Source of the DNA: Roseinatronobacter sp. S2
GTDB taxonomy: Bacteria; Pseudomonadota; Alphaproteobacteria; Rhodobacterales; Rhodobacteraceae
Assembly: GCF_029581395.1 (NCBI RefSeq)
Contig: NZ_CP121113.1
Span: forward strand, 1,980,001 to 2,044,000
Length of the DNA stretch: 64,000 nt
Direction: 5' to 3'
Below are positions 26,596 through 35,458 of this stretch, piece after piece (position 1 is the stretch's first letter; each line of letters begins with the position of its first letter). The position numbers and the translations under genes were made by a program. Below the pieces are notes generated by a model. The model made no database searches. It was not told the DNA's origin and was given only the letters and a program-made list of their open reading frames with translations.

Positions 26596-27000
26596 ATGTT
26601 TAAGCCGCCAGTAATTTCTGAACGCCTGCGCCGGATTGCGCTGGTCATGTCGGTTATTTTGCTGGTCGTGGTAACCGTGCTTTTGTTGATGCCTGTGCCT
26701 GACGGCGACGGTCGGTTGCCGCGCCATGTTGACAAGCTGGTGCATTTTTCCGTGTTTTTCGCTGTGGCCTTTCCGGCCTATGTTGCGCGTATGCGGTTCT
26801 GGCCGGTTATTCTGGTCGGGTTGGTTCTGTATGGCGGCGCGGTTGAACTGATACAGCCGCATTTTGGCCGTTCCGCCGAATTTGCAGATTTCATTGCCAA
26901 CAGTCTTGGGGTGATGGCAGCACTTCCGTGTGCCGTGTGGTTTCGGCACCGGCGGCAGTTAAAAGCGCGGAAGCCTGCCCAGGGATACAGGCCCGAATGA
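26596..27000 (+). CDS. VanZ-like membrane protein
   Basis: A 134-residue VanZ-family integral membrane protein. Four hydrophobic segments are visible (about residues 13-32, 48-65, 69-88 and 96-115), with the family signature HVDKLVHFSVFF and VELIQPHFGRSAEFADFIANSLG. The role of stand-alone VanZ proteins is not established. The frame opens at 26545, but the ATG at 26596 starts the usual short cytoplasmic tail. Its last 42 bases overlap the 3' end of the convergent DUF2125 gene. Confidence 0.8.
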   Translation: MFKPPVISERLRRIALVMSVILLVVVTVLLLMPVPDGDGRLPRHVDKLVHFSVFFAVAFPAYVARMRFWPVILVGLVLYGGAVELIQPHFGRSAEFADFIANSLGVMAALPCAVWFRHRRQLKARKPAQGYRPE

Positions 27001-27918
27001 CATGACAGACTGGCGCACCTGAAGCGGCAGATCAAGGCTGCCGGTTTCACGGTCGCTCATGGATGTCAGCAGCATCTGCGCCATTTGCGCAGCATCAGGT
27101 GCTATGACCGACGCCGCCACCAGCAACTGCAACACCTGATCCCAGTTGCTCATGCGCAGGTCAAGCTGCCCGGACAGGGTTCCGCCAATATCGGGCCGCA
27201 GCCTGCCTGTTGCCTGAAGGGCGATATCGCCCCAGATCAGGTCCATTTCGTTTATGGTGATTTCGCGCAGCGTGGGCGGGTCATCGGCCACGCGCAGCGG
27301 TTGCTCATAGGCCAGTGTTGCCAGAACCCGGCTGCGCGCCAGCATGGGCGGCAGGGTGCCGTTCGGGTCAATCCCCGCCAGCACGGTCGCATCAGGGCGC
27401 AGGCCGGACAGTTCCAGCGCAACCTCGTATTGTGCTTCATCATCCGTGCGGTTGATGGCGGCGCGCAGGCTGTCGGCGGTATGTGTCACGGATTGATGGG
27501 TGAGTTCAGGTGCATCAAACACCAGATTCGCGCGGTCCACGTCGCCACTCTGGTTGCGTTCATATACAAGGCTGGCGCGGGCATCGGGGCTGCGCAAAAT
27601 CCATTCCTGCCCATGCAGATCAAGCACCTGCTCAGGCGGGAACACGGCTATGACATGATGCGGCTGATAGCTTAGCGCATGAATGTTCAGAACCGCGCCT
27701 TGCCAGGTCATGGCACGGTCCGGCGTGTGCAGATGCGGTGAATGCAAGGTCAGGTCAAACCGGTGGGGAAACCCGCCAAGGTCGTAGTCGGATGCACCAA
27801 AATTGCTGCTGTGCGCAAGTGTGGCGCTGATCTGCGCATCAAGATTGCGCACCGATATGTGCCAGTATGCGCTGTAGCCGATTGCGGCCAGCAGTATGGT
27901 TGCCAATATTATGCGCAT
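26959..27918 (-). CDS. DUF2125 family protein
   Basis: A 319-residue protein beginning MRIILATILLAAIGYSAYWH, a signal anchor, and otherwise likely periplasmic. The region DYDLGGFPHRFDLTLHSPHL is typical of DUF2125 proteins, common in Rhodobacterales and without known function; they look like repeated beta-rich AsmA/DUF748-like folds. The frame extends to 27984, but the hydrophobic start at 27918 is more natural. It is divergent from the chaC-like gene and overlaps the VanZ-like gene tail to tail. Confidence 0.8.
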   Translation of the reverse strand: MRIILATILLAAIGYSAYWHISVRNLDAQISATLAHSSNFGASDYDLGGFPHRFDLTLHSPHLHTPDRAMTWQGAVLNIHALSYQPHHVIAVFPPEQVLDLHGQEWILRSPDARASLVYERNQSGDVDRANLVFDAPELTHQSVTHTADSLRAAINRTDDEAQYEVALELSGLRPDATVLAGIDPNGTLPPMLARSRVLATLAYEQPLRVADDPPTLREITINEMDLIWGDIALQATGRLRPDIGGTLSGQLDLRMSNWDQVLQLLVAASVIAPDAAQMAQMLLTSMSDRETGSLDLPLQVRQSVMSFGPVSLGRLPRF

Positions 27919-27984
27919 CACTTGCCCCTGTTCATCATTGCGTAAAATGTGTTTACACCTTGCGTATAGGAAAGGGCCAGTCAC

Positions 27985-28536
27985 ATGCTGCGGCGCAAGT
28001 CACTTTGGGTATTCGGGTACGGATCGTTAATATGGGATCCGGGTTTTGCGTGGTCCAGTCGCCACATCGCGCGGCTGGACGGGTATGAGCGGTCTTTTTG
28101 CATGCGATCGATTCATCATCGCGGAACAGTTGCGCACCCCGGTCTGGTGCTGGCACTGGACAGGGGGGCAGGGCATTGCGAAGGGGTCGCGTTCGAAATT
28201 CCCGCCCGGATTGCGGATGAAACGTTGGAATACCTGCGTGCACGGGAACTGATTTCTGCCGCGTATCTGGAAAGCCGTGAATCCCTGCACCTGCGTGACG
28301 GACGCCGGATTGATGCTGTCACCTATGTGATTGACCGCGCGCATGACCAGTATTGCGGCGGAATGGATCTGGAAGAGCAGGCGCAGATCATTGCGCGCGC
28401 CGTTGGCGGGCGCGGGCCGAATTGCGACTATCTGATCAACACGGCGGCCCATCTGGGGGAACTGGGGCTGCGTGACCCGCAGCTTGACTGGCTGGCGCAG
28501 CGGGTGCGTGAAATCGGTGCCGCGCCCGTGAAATGA
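27985..28536 (+). CDS. ChaC-like gamma-glutamylcyclotransferase
   Basis: A 183-residue cytosolic protein of the ChaC group, which splits glutathione into 5-oxoproline and Cys-Gly. The substrate loop VFGYGSLIWDPGF opens the protein, and the substrate-facing region ARELISAAYLESRESLHL should hold the catalytic Glu. CDYLINTAAHLGELGLRD near the C-terminus is also typical. It is followed 70 bases later by the DUF465 gene. Confidence 0.85.
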   Translation: MLRRKSLWVFGYGSLIWDPGFAWSSRHIARLDGYERSFCMRSIHHRGTVAHPGLVLALDRGAGHCEGVAFEIPARIADETLEYLRARELISAAYLESRESLHLRDGRRIDAVTYVIDRAHDQYCGGMDLEEQAQIIARAVGGRGPNCDYLINTAAHLGELGLRDPQLDWLAQRVREIGAAPVK

Positions 28537-28606
28537 TTTGCGACAGATCAAGGTTTCTGACGCTTGTTTCAGCTAAACTGAAAGGACGTCAAAACAGGAG
28601 CATTGA

Positions 28607-28852
28607 ATGTCGCATACCCCGCACGAACTGGCCGAAGAATTCCCGCAACATGTTGATCTGATTCATCGCCTGAAAACTGAAGACGCGCATTTTGCCCGGC
28701 TTGCTGATCAATATCATGACATCAACCGTGCCATTCATCGTGCCGAAACACTGCTGGAGCCTGTTTCCGGTGACCATGAGATAGAATTGCGACGCAATCG
28801 TCTGGCCCTGAAGGATGAGATTGCGCGTATGCTGAACGCGGCATCCGCGTAA
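28607..28852 (+). CDS. DUF465 / YdcH-family small protein
   Basis: An 81-residue, highly charged alpha-helical protein, probably a two-helix hairpin: HELAEEFPQHVDLIHRLKTE, then HFARLADQYHDINRAIHRAE and LRRNRLALKDEIARML. This pattern is the YdcH/DUF465 family; no function is established. RBS AGGAG lies 7 bases before the ATG, and the gene is closed by a hairpin terminator at 28862. Confidence 0.88.
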   Translation: MSHTPHELAEEFPQHVDLIHRLKTEDAHFARLADQYHDINRAIHRAETLLEPVSGDHEIELRRNRLALKDEIARMLNAASA

Positions 28853-28861
28853 GTGGTGGCT

Positions 28862-28898
28862 GGCGCTGCGTGCGGTGTGTGTGCACCCAGCGCCTTTT
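28862..28898 (+). terminator. Rho-independent terminator after the DUF465 gene
   Basis: GGCGCTG (28862-28868) pairs with CAGCGCC (28888-28894), with inner GGTG/CACC pairing, followed by TTTT (28895-28898). Confidence 0.75.
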
Positions 28899-28917
28899 GC
28901 CTGATCACCAGCAGGGC

Positions 28918-29763
28918 TTAGCTGGCGGCAATCACATCGGCCTTCTGCGTGCCCAGCCCTTCGACTGTCAGCGAAACAACATCGCCCGGTTTCAGAAATT
29001 GCGGGGGGGACATACCTGCCGCAACCCCTGACGGGGTGCCGGTTGCAATAACGTCACCGGGCAGAAGTTCCATGAAACGGGACATGTAGGACACGATCTG
29101 TGCAACAGTGAAAATCATATCCGCTGTTGTCGAATCCTGCCGCGGATCGCCGTTGACCGAAAGCTGCAACCGCAGCGCCTGAGGGTCTGGCACATCATCG
29201 GCCGTGACCAGCCAAGGACCGATTTTGCCAAAGCCGGGGGCGGATTTTCCCTTGATCCATTGCCCGCCACGGTTTTTCTGAAAATCGCGCTCGGATACGT
29301 CATTGACCGCGCAATAGCCCGCGACATACTCCAGCGCGTCCGCTTCATCGACATATAATGCGGGTTTGCCGATGATGATGCCCAGTTCAACTTCCCAATC
29401 CGTGCGGGTGGCCCCGCGCGGAATGATGATCGGGTCTTGCGGGCCTGCAAGCGATGATGTGGCCTTGGAAAATACCAGCGGCTCTTTGGGTTTTTCAGCG
29501 CCGGTTTCTGCGGCATGGGCTGCATAGTTCAGCCCGATGCAATAGAAATTGGGAACATGCGCCAGCGGCGCGCCAATGCGCACGGGCTGGTCAACCACAG
29601 GCAGGGTGGCGGGGTCGATCTGTGCCAATTGCGCCAGTGCGTCCAGCGACACAGTGTCGCCGCCGAAATCGGCGGTCACACCGGACAAGTCGCGCAAATT
29701 GCCCTGAGTATCCAGACAACCGGGTTTTTCCTGCCCTTTCGGGCCAAAGCGAAGTAATTTCAT
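28918..29763 (-). CDS. Fumarylacetoacetate hydrolase family protein
   Basis: A 281-residue FAH-family hydrolase or lyase that cleaves or hydrates diketo acids using a divalent metal. The metal ligands are in TDWEVELGIIIG (two Glu) and NDVSERDFQ; the signature LLPGDVIATGTPSGVA is near residue 235. Close relatives are annotated ureidoglycolate lyase or 2,4-diketo-3-deoxy-L-fuconate hydrolase, so the substrate is open. It is transcribed alone on the minus strand, with a repeat copy upstream of it. Confidence 0.85.
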   Translation of the reverse strand: MKLLRFGPKGQEKPGCLDTQGNLRDLSGVTADFGGDTVSLDALAQLAQIDPATLPVVDQPVRIGAPLAHVPNFYCIGLNYAAHAAETGAEKPKEPLVFSKATSSLAGPQDPIIIPRGATRTDWEVELGIIIGKPALYVDEADALEYVAGYCAVNDVSERDFQKNRGGQWIKGKSAPGFGKIGPWLVTADDVPDPQALRLQLSVNGDPRQDSTTADMIFTVAQIVSYMSRFMELLPGDVIATGTPSGVAAGMSPPQFLKPGDVVSLTVEGLGTQKADVIAAS

Positions 29764-29876
29764 GATGCGATGCTCCGTTGGTCGCGCTGTGCAGCCAAAG
29801 ACCTATAGCGTTGTTATGCCAGATGGAAGCGCAAGGCTGGTCAATTCTGGCCTGAAGCAGTCATTCGCGCTTGGAT

Positions 29877-30056
29877 AAAGCGCGCGCTATCGGTGGGCCG
29901 GGGTCTGCCGATCCCACGTTCTTAGAATGCAGTTTATGCAAGCTGCATACCCCTGCGTTCAAAGGCTTGGACTGACATCAGGTCATCGGCAGGCCGCGGG
30001 ACGGCCCGCCGATGGCGCGGCGGCCTGCGGCCTTTGCTCCGCGCCTTTGGGCTTTA
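29877..30056 (+). repeat. Dispersed 180-bp repeat with inverted ends, copy 3
   Basis: Plus-orientation copy in the 318-base gap between two minus-strand genes. The left end is GCTATCGGTGGGCCGGGGTCTGCC from 29886 and the right end runs ATCGGCAGGCCGCGGG to CCGATGGCGC near 30017. A centre ATGCAGTTTATGCAAGCTGCAT can form a small hairpin. A flanking CATTCGCGCTTGGAT (29862-29876) recurs outside copy 4. Nothing else is recognisable in the gap. Confidence 0.85.
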
Positions 30057-30081
30057 CCGATGTCAGCTTCAGGCCATGCGC

Positions 30082-30543
30082 CTATCCCGTGGCGATTGCT
30101 TCCAGTCTGTCGCGGTCCAGCTCACCGGGAACGATGGTTATGGGAACTGGCAGCGAACCGGAACTGCGCACCAGTTGCGTGACGATGGGGCCGGGGTTGT
30201 TGCCTTCGGTGCCCGCCCCCAGAACCAGAAACCCGATATCGGGATCATCCTGTATCTGGGCCAGCACTTCTTCCACCGCGTCGCCTTCGCGGATGACAAG
30301 TTCGGGGTGCAGCCCCTTGCGGTCGCGCATCCATTTGGCAAAGACTTCAAAATGCGCCTCTATCCGCTCTCGGGCTTCGGCACGCATGACATCGGCCACA
30401 CCGATCCAGCCCTGAAATTCTTCAGGGCTTATGACGGACAGGATCTGCACCTCGGCACCGGTTTTGGCGGCCCGCAGCGCCGCAAAGCGGATCGCATTCA
30501 GGCATTCGCGGCTGTCGTCCAGTACAACCAGAAATTTGCGCAT
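30082..30543 (-). CDS. Universal stress protein, UspA family
   Basis: A 153-residue single-domain Usp. The fold is seen from MRKFLVVLDDSRECLNAIRFA and the nucleotide loop LGAGTEGNNPGP followed by SSGSLPVPITIVPG. These proteins bind ATP or act as stress-related scaffolds; the partner is unknown. The frame opens at 30642, but MRKFLVVLD at 30543 is the family N-terminus. It lies downstream of, and on the same strand as, the two-component genes, 76 bases away. Confidence 0.85.
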   Translation of the reverse strand: MRKFLVVLDDSRECLNAIRFAALRAAKTGAEVQILSVISPEEFQGWIGVADVMRAEARERIEAHFEVFAKWMRDRKGLHPELVIREGDAVEEVLAQIQDDPDIGFLVLGAGTEGNNPGPIVTQLVRSSGSLPVPITIVPGELDRDRLEAIATG

Positions 30544-30619
30544 GACGCTTTCCTTTGCTGATAATCCCTGCATCTTGACCAAATAGGCGCGGGCTGTAAA
30601 CACCAAGCCTGCACCTGCG

Positions 30620-31324
30620 TCAGGCCCATGCCACATCCCCAAGAAAGATATACCCCGCCCCGTAGATGGTTTTTATCAATCGCGGGTTACGCGGATCTTC
30701 GCGCAGTTTGGTGCGCAGGCGCGATATGCGCACATCCATGGCGCGATCAAAGCTTTCGCCAGCGCCGCCGCCTAGCGTGTCCAGCATTTGCGTGCGCGAG
30801 ATCAGGCGCTTGGGGCTTTCCAGAAACAGGCGCAACACTTCACCTTCGGCATGGCTGAACGGGGTTTCCAGCCCCTGATCGTCGATCAGCACATAGCGGT
30901 CGAACTGCGCAACCCAGCCGTTGAAATGCGCGGTCTGCGGGCTGGCGCTGCCGGCGGTGGCGGGCTTGCGCAGCCTTGCGCGGATGCGGGCCACAACTTC
31001 GGCAGGGTCAAACGGTTTGATGATGTAGTCATCCGCGCCCAGTTCCAGACCTGTCACGCGGTCCTGCACCTGCGCGCGTCCCGAAATGATGATGATTGTG
31101 GCCCCCGATTCCAGCGCAAGCCTGTGCACCAAGGCCAGCCCGTCGCGGTCCGGCAGGCCCAGATCCACCAGACAGACATCGGGCGTGACCTTGCGCAAGG
31201 CAGCTTCAAATTCGGTTGCGCGCGCATAGGCCGAGGTCTGAAACCCTGCATCCTGAAGGGCCTGTGACAGGATCTGCCGGATTTCGGGTTCATCGTCCAG
31301 AATGGCGATATGGGCAGTCGTCAT
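30620..31324 (-). CDS. OmpR-family response regulator
   Basis: A 234-residue DNA-binding response regulator. The receiver domain has the acidic pair D10-D11, phospho-acceptor D54 (CLVDLGLPD) and the conserved Lys in IIKPFDP. A winged-helix output domain follows (about 140-230), ending VRISRLRTKLREDPRNPRLIKTIYGAGYIF. The ATG at 31324 overlaps the stop of the kinase gene upstream (ATGA), so kinase and regulator are coupled partners. A longer frame to 31444 would overlap the kinase and is rejected. Confidence 0.92.
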   Translation of the reverse strand: MTTAHIAILDDEPEIRQILSQALQDAGFQTSAYARATEFEAALRKVTPDVCLVDLGLPDRDGLALVHRLALESGATIIIISGRAQVQDRVTGLELGADDYIIKPFDPAEVVARIRARLRKPATAGSASPQTAHFNGWVAQFDRYVLIDDQGLETPFSHAEGEVLRLFLESPKRLISRTQMLDTLGGGAGESFDRAMDVRISRLRTKLREDPRNPRLIKTIYGAGYIFLGDVAWA

Positions 31325-33270
31325 GCAATTCCCTCCAGGGTGAAGCGCAGGTCTTGGGGGCCGAACGGCTTTGTCAGAACCGGAAACTCTGTTGCGGCTT
31401 CGCGGTGCAGCTTGTCGTAGGGCGGCAATGCGGTCATCAGGCAAAGCCGCATGCGCCCGCGCCCGCGCAGGGCACGCGCAAGATCCAGCCCCGACAGCGT
31501 GCCGGGCAGGTTTATGTCCGACAGCATGATGTCCAGATCCGGCAGGTCCGCCAGCGCCAGCGCCTCATCCGCAGTGGTTGCCTCGATTACGGTATGGCCC
31601 ATATCGCACAGCATGGCACGCACGGATTCGCGGATGCTTTGCGTGTCTTCGACCAGCAGCACAAGCCCTGCCTTTGGCGTGATGCGGGTGTTTACAACCG
31701 GTTTGAACGGCAGGCGCAATGTCACCTGCGCGCCCCCGTCCGGCCGGTTTGCCAGCCGGACGGTCCCGCCTGACAGCGTGATCTGGTCATAGACCATAGC
31801 CAGCCCCAGACCGGACCCTTCAGCGCCCTTGGTGGTGAAAAAAGGATCAAGCGCCTTGTGCAGCGCTTCGTCGCTGAACCCGGTTCCGGTGTCTGTCAGG
31901 GTCAGTTCCAGCCATGTATCGGCCACTGTTGCGACTGTGACTGCGATATGTCCCGCCTTGCCTGTCATCGCGTCACGGGCATTCAGGATAAGGTTCAGCA
32001 AACTGTCCTGCAACACGCCCTGATCCAGCATGACATGCGGCAGATCGGGCGTGATCTGCACATCAAGGCGCAAGTTGTCGGGCAATGCGGGGCGGGCCAT
32101 CAGGGTCAGGTCTTGCAACAATGCGCGCAGGTCCGTGGGTCTTGGTTGCAACTGCCTGTGGCCGGAAATCGATGCAAGCCGTTCCAGCAACACGCCCCCG
32201 CGGCGCGCGGCGGCAACGGTCGATTGGACAAGCTGCGCCATGTTAGCAGGCAGGCCGCTGCGCCGCATCAGTTGCCCCTGTAATCCCAGAATGATGGTCA
32301 GAAGGTTTCCGAAATCATGCACCATGCCTGATGACAATTGCGCGGCCAGTTCGCGTTTGCGCGTCTGGGCAAGGGCGGCGCGGGCCTGTGTTTCCTCGGT
32401 TACGTCCATCGACATGATGTAGATGCCGTTGATCGGCCCATCGCCCACGCGGTCAGGTGTCAGGGCCAGCCGGATACGTCGCCCGCTTTCATCATGGGTG
32501 AATTCATGCACGGCGTTTTCGCCCGCCAGTGCGCGTTCCAGCAGCGGCAGGATCTTGTCATAGACACTGCCCAGAACCGCCTGCGCGGGATGGCCCACAA
32601 CATTGCGCGGCAGGCCGGGAAAAATGGATGACAGCCGCCGGTTGGAAAACGTATAGCGCAGATCGCAATCCATATGCGCAATATGGGCAGGCATCATTTC
32701 CGTGGTCAGGCGGGTGCGGGCTTCCATTTCTGTCAACTCGCGCTTGGTCTGCTCCAGCGCGGCGTTGCTGGCCGCCAGCGCGCGGTTGGTGGCCGCCAGC
32801 CGTTCGGCATGGGCCAGCAATTCATCGGACAGTTCCTCGGACCGCGCGCGCAGCAACCCTTCTTGCAGCTTCACTTCGGTGATGTCGGTATAAACGGTAA
32901 TCCAGCCGCCTTGTGGCAGGGGGGCACCTTCGACGCTGATCCAGCGGCCATTGGCGCGCAGGCGTTCCATATAATGGGGAACAAAGGCGCGCGCGGCCTC
33001 GACGCGCTTGCGCACGGCTTCTTCCTGATCCTCGACCGGGCCGTATTCCCCGCGTGACACCAGATACCGGATCGTATCTTCAAAGGCGACACCGGGTTGC
33101 ACCAGCGTTTCGGGCAGTTCGAACATTTCCTGATAGCGCTGGTTGCTGACCGACAGCCGCAGGTTGCTGTCGAAGATCGACAAGGCCTGCTGGATCATGT
33201 TCAGGCCCGCAGCCATCAGATTGATGCGGGTGCTTTCCGTCAATGCCACGCCTGTTTTCTCCCGGTCCAT
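31321..33270 (-). CDS. Hybrid sensor histidine kinase with PAS domains
   Basis: A 649-residue cytosolic kinase. Order: PAS_7-type sensor (about 20-135), coiled-coil linker (135-190), second PAS (about 190-295), phosphorylation helix with H318 in SSGMVHDFGNLLTIILG, an HATPase_c domain (DTGTGFSD and GSGLGLAMVYDQ), and a C-terminal receiver with D585. No transmembrane helix follows the chosen start MDREKTGVAL; the upstream 125 codons of open frame lie over the divergent promoter and are rejected. It is divergent from the ABC importer operon and coupled to the response regulator. Confidence 0.88.
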   Translation of the reverse strand: MDREKTGVALTESTRINLMAAGLNMIQQALSIFDSNLRLSVSNQRYQEMFELPETLVQPGVAFEDTIRYLVSRGEYGPVEDQEEAVRKRVEAARAFVPHYMERLRANGRWISVEGAPLPQGGWITVYTDITEVKLQEGLLRARSEELSDELLAHAERLAATNRALAASNAALEQTKRELTEMEARTRLTTEMMPAHIAHMDCDLRYTFSNRRLSSIFPGLPRNVVGHPAQAVLGSVYDKILPLLERALAGENAVHEFTHDESGRRIRLALTPDRVGDGPINGIYIMSMDVTEETQARAALAQTRKRELAAQLSSGMVHDFGNLLTIILGLQGQLMRRSGLPANMAQLVQSTVAAARRGGVLLERLASISGHRQLQPRPTDLRALLQDLTLMARPALPDNLRLDVQITPDLPHVMLDQGVLQDSLLNLILNARDAMTGKAGHIAVTVATVADTWLELTLTDTGTGFSDEALHKALDPFFTTKGAEGSGLGLAMVYDQITLSGGTVRLANRPDGGAQVTLRLPFKPVVNTRITPKAGLVLLVEDTQSIRESVRAMLCDMGHTVIEATTADEALALADLPDLDIMLSDINLPGTLSGLDLARALRGRGRMRLCLMTALPPYDKLHREAATEFPVLTKPFGPQDLRFTLEGIA

Positions 33271-33475
33271 ACCTGCCTGAACCCTAGACTGCCCACGCCC
33301 CGTTCGGAAGCCCCCAACATCGCGCGTTACAATTCGTAAGGTTTGGGCAAAACTGCGGAAAGAATCACAACGCCACATGACGGCACACGATCGGACATGG
33401 CAGAGCAAAAGCGGCAAGAGAGGGGGCCGCCTTCGCATAAACCAGCCCGACAGGAGGACGAGGAGGAGCTTGCCT

Positions 33476-35458
33476 GTGACGACCACAGCAACACCGACAC
33501 CCGCACCGGACGAGCTATGCTCGGTTCCTGCGCTACTGGCACGCAATGCCGCGCGATATAGCCTGCAAATGGCGTATCGCGAAAAGGAGTTCGGCATCTG
33601 GCAAAGCTGGACATGGGCCGAAACCAACGAACATGTGCGCGCCATGGCACTGGGGTTTCTGGCCCTTGGTATGAAACAGGGCGATTATGTTGCCATCATT
33701 GGCCGGAACCGTCCGGCCTTGTATTGGTCGATGGTCGCGGCGCAATCCGTGGGCGCCATCCCTGTGCCGCTGTATCAGGACGCGGTCGCAGAAGAGATGG
33801 CCTACGTGCTGGACCATTGCGGCGCGCGTTTCGTCGTGTGCGGTGATCAGGAACAGGTCGACAAGGTGATCGAGGTGCAGGAAACGGTGCATTGCATCGA
33901 TGAAATCCTGTATCTGGATAAGCGCGGCATGCGCAAATATGACCACAGCCATATGAACTGGCTGGAAGATGTCATGCGCGAAGGGCGGGCAGCCCAGACC
34001 CGGCTGGAACCGGAACTGGACAAGCGCATTGCGTCACTGGGCTGGGACAGCACATGTGTCATGCTTTACACATCAGGCACAACCGGCAAGCCCAAGGGTG
34101 TGGTGCTCAGCAATCGCAACATCATCATCACATCCAAAAACAGTTCGGAATTCGACAATCTGCGCCCCGGCGATGAAATTCTGGCATATCTGCCCATGGC
34201 ATGGGTGGGCGATTTCATCTTTGCCATCGGGCAGGCCTATTGGACGGGGTTTTGCGTCAACTGCCCTGAATCCGCACAGACCATGATGACGGATCTGCGC
34301 GAGATTGGGCCCACCTATTATTTCGCCCCGCCGCGCATCTTTGAAACCATGCTGACCACTGTGATGATCCGCATGGAAGATGCATCGCCCATCAAGCGGC
34401 GGTTGTTTCATCATTTCATGGATTTTGCGCGTGATGTCGGCCCGAAATTGCTGGATGGCAAACCTGTCACGGCAATGCAGCGGCTGAAATACGCGCTTGG
34501 CAGCATTCTGGTATTTGTCCCGCTGAAGGACACCCTTGGCCTGCGGCGCATTCGCGTGGCCTATACCGCGGGCGAGGCGATCGGGCCGGAAATCTTTGAT
34601 TTCTACCGCGCCCTTGGCATCAATCTGAAGCAACTTTACGGCCAGACCGAAGCCAGCGTGTTTATCACCCAGCAACCGGATGGCGAAGTGCGGTCCGACA
34701 CCGTCGGCGTTCCGTCGCCGGGTGTGGAAGTGCGCATTGCGGATAATGGCGAGGTTTTCTACCGCTCTCCCGGCACGTTTGAAAGCTATTACAAGAATGC
34801 AGAAAGCACGGCATCGACCAAAGACTCTGAAGGGTGGGTGGCCACGGGCGATGCAGGTTTCTTTGAAGAAACGACCGGCCATCTGCGCATCATCGACCGT
34901 GCCAAGGATGTGGGCAAGATGGTTGATGGCGGCATGTTCGCGCCCAAATATGTCGAAAACAAACTGAAGTTCTTTCCGAATATTCTGGAAACGGTCGTTT
35001 TCGGAAACGGGCGCGACCGTTGCGTGGCCTTCGTCAATATTGACCTGAGCGCTGTTGGCAGCTGGGCGGAACGCAACAACATTGCCTATTCCAGCTATCA
35101 GGAACTGGCAGGGTTGAAGCCCGTTCTGGATACAATTCAGGCCCATGTCGAGCAGGTCAACGAAAGCATTGCGCAAGACAAAATGCTGTCTGGCTGTCAG
35201 GTGCACCGCTTTTTGGTGCTGCACAAGGAGCTTGACGCAGATGACGGGGAAATGACCCGCACGCGCAAAGTGCGCCGCCGCATCGTCGAGGAGAAATACG
35301 CCGACCTTATCGACGCACTCTATGCGGACAAGGACAGCATCTATACCGAAACCGAAGTCACCTATGAAGACGGGCGCAAGGGCAAGCTGAAAGCGACGCT
35401 GGAAATTCGCGATGCCAAAGTTTTCGGCACGGTCGCACAACAGGTGGCCGCAGAATGA
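33476..35458 (+). CDS. AMP-dependent acyl-CoA synthetase (long-chain type)
   Basis: A 660-residue adenylate-forming ligase that would activate a carboxylic acid as its CoA thioester. The P-loop is YTSGTTGKPKG at about residues 198-208, with LYGQTEASVF and TGDAGFFEETTGHLRIIDRAKD further on. The GTG at 33476 is chosen because AGGAGGAG (33461-33468) lies 7 bases ahead; the 33 codons upstream look non-coding. It is the first gene of the ABC importer operon and overlaps livG as ATGA, so the imported substrate is probably an organic acid rather than an amino acid. Confidence 0.88.
   Translation: MTTTATPTPAPDELCSVPALLARNAARYSLQMAYREKEFGIWQSWTWAETNEHVRAMALGFLALGMKQGDYVAIIGRNRPALYWSMVAAQSVGAIPVPLYQDAVAEEMAYVLDHCGARFVVCGDQEQVDKVIEVQETVHCIDEILYLDKRGMRKYDHSHMNWLEDVMREGRAAQTRLEPELDKRIASLGWDSTCVMLYTSGTTGKPKGVVLSNRNIIITSKNSSEFDNLRPGDEILAYLPMAWVGDFIFAIGQAYWTGFCVNCPESAQTMMTDLREIGPTYYFAPPRIFETMLTTVMIRMEDASPIKRRLFHHFMDFARDVGPKLLDGKPVTAMQRLKYALGSILVFVPLKDTLGLRRIRVAYTAGEAIGPEIFDFYRALGINLKQLYGQTEASVFITQQPDGEVRSDTVGVPSPGVEVRIADNGEVFYRSPGTFESYYKNAESTASTKDSEGWVATGDAGFFEETTGHLRIIDRAKDVGKMVDGGMFAPKYVENKLKFFPNILETVVFGNGRDRCVAFVNIDLSAVGSWAERNNIAYSSYQELAGLKPVLDTIQAHVEQVNESIAQDKMLSGCQVHRFLVLHKELDADDGEMTRTRKVRRRIVEEKYADLIDALYADKDSIYTETEVTYEDGRKGKLKATLEIRDAKVFGTVAQQVAAE

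Noticed and set aside
29927..30415. 162-codon plus-strand frame starting in repeat copy 3
   Set aside because: It starts inside a repeat and runs antisense to the universal stress gene; similar spurious frames occur in other copies.
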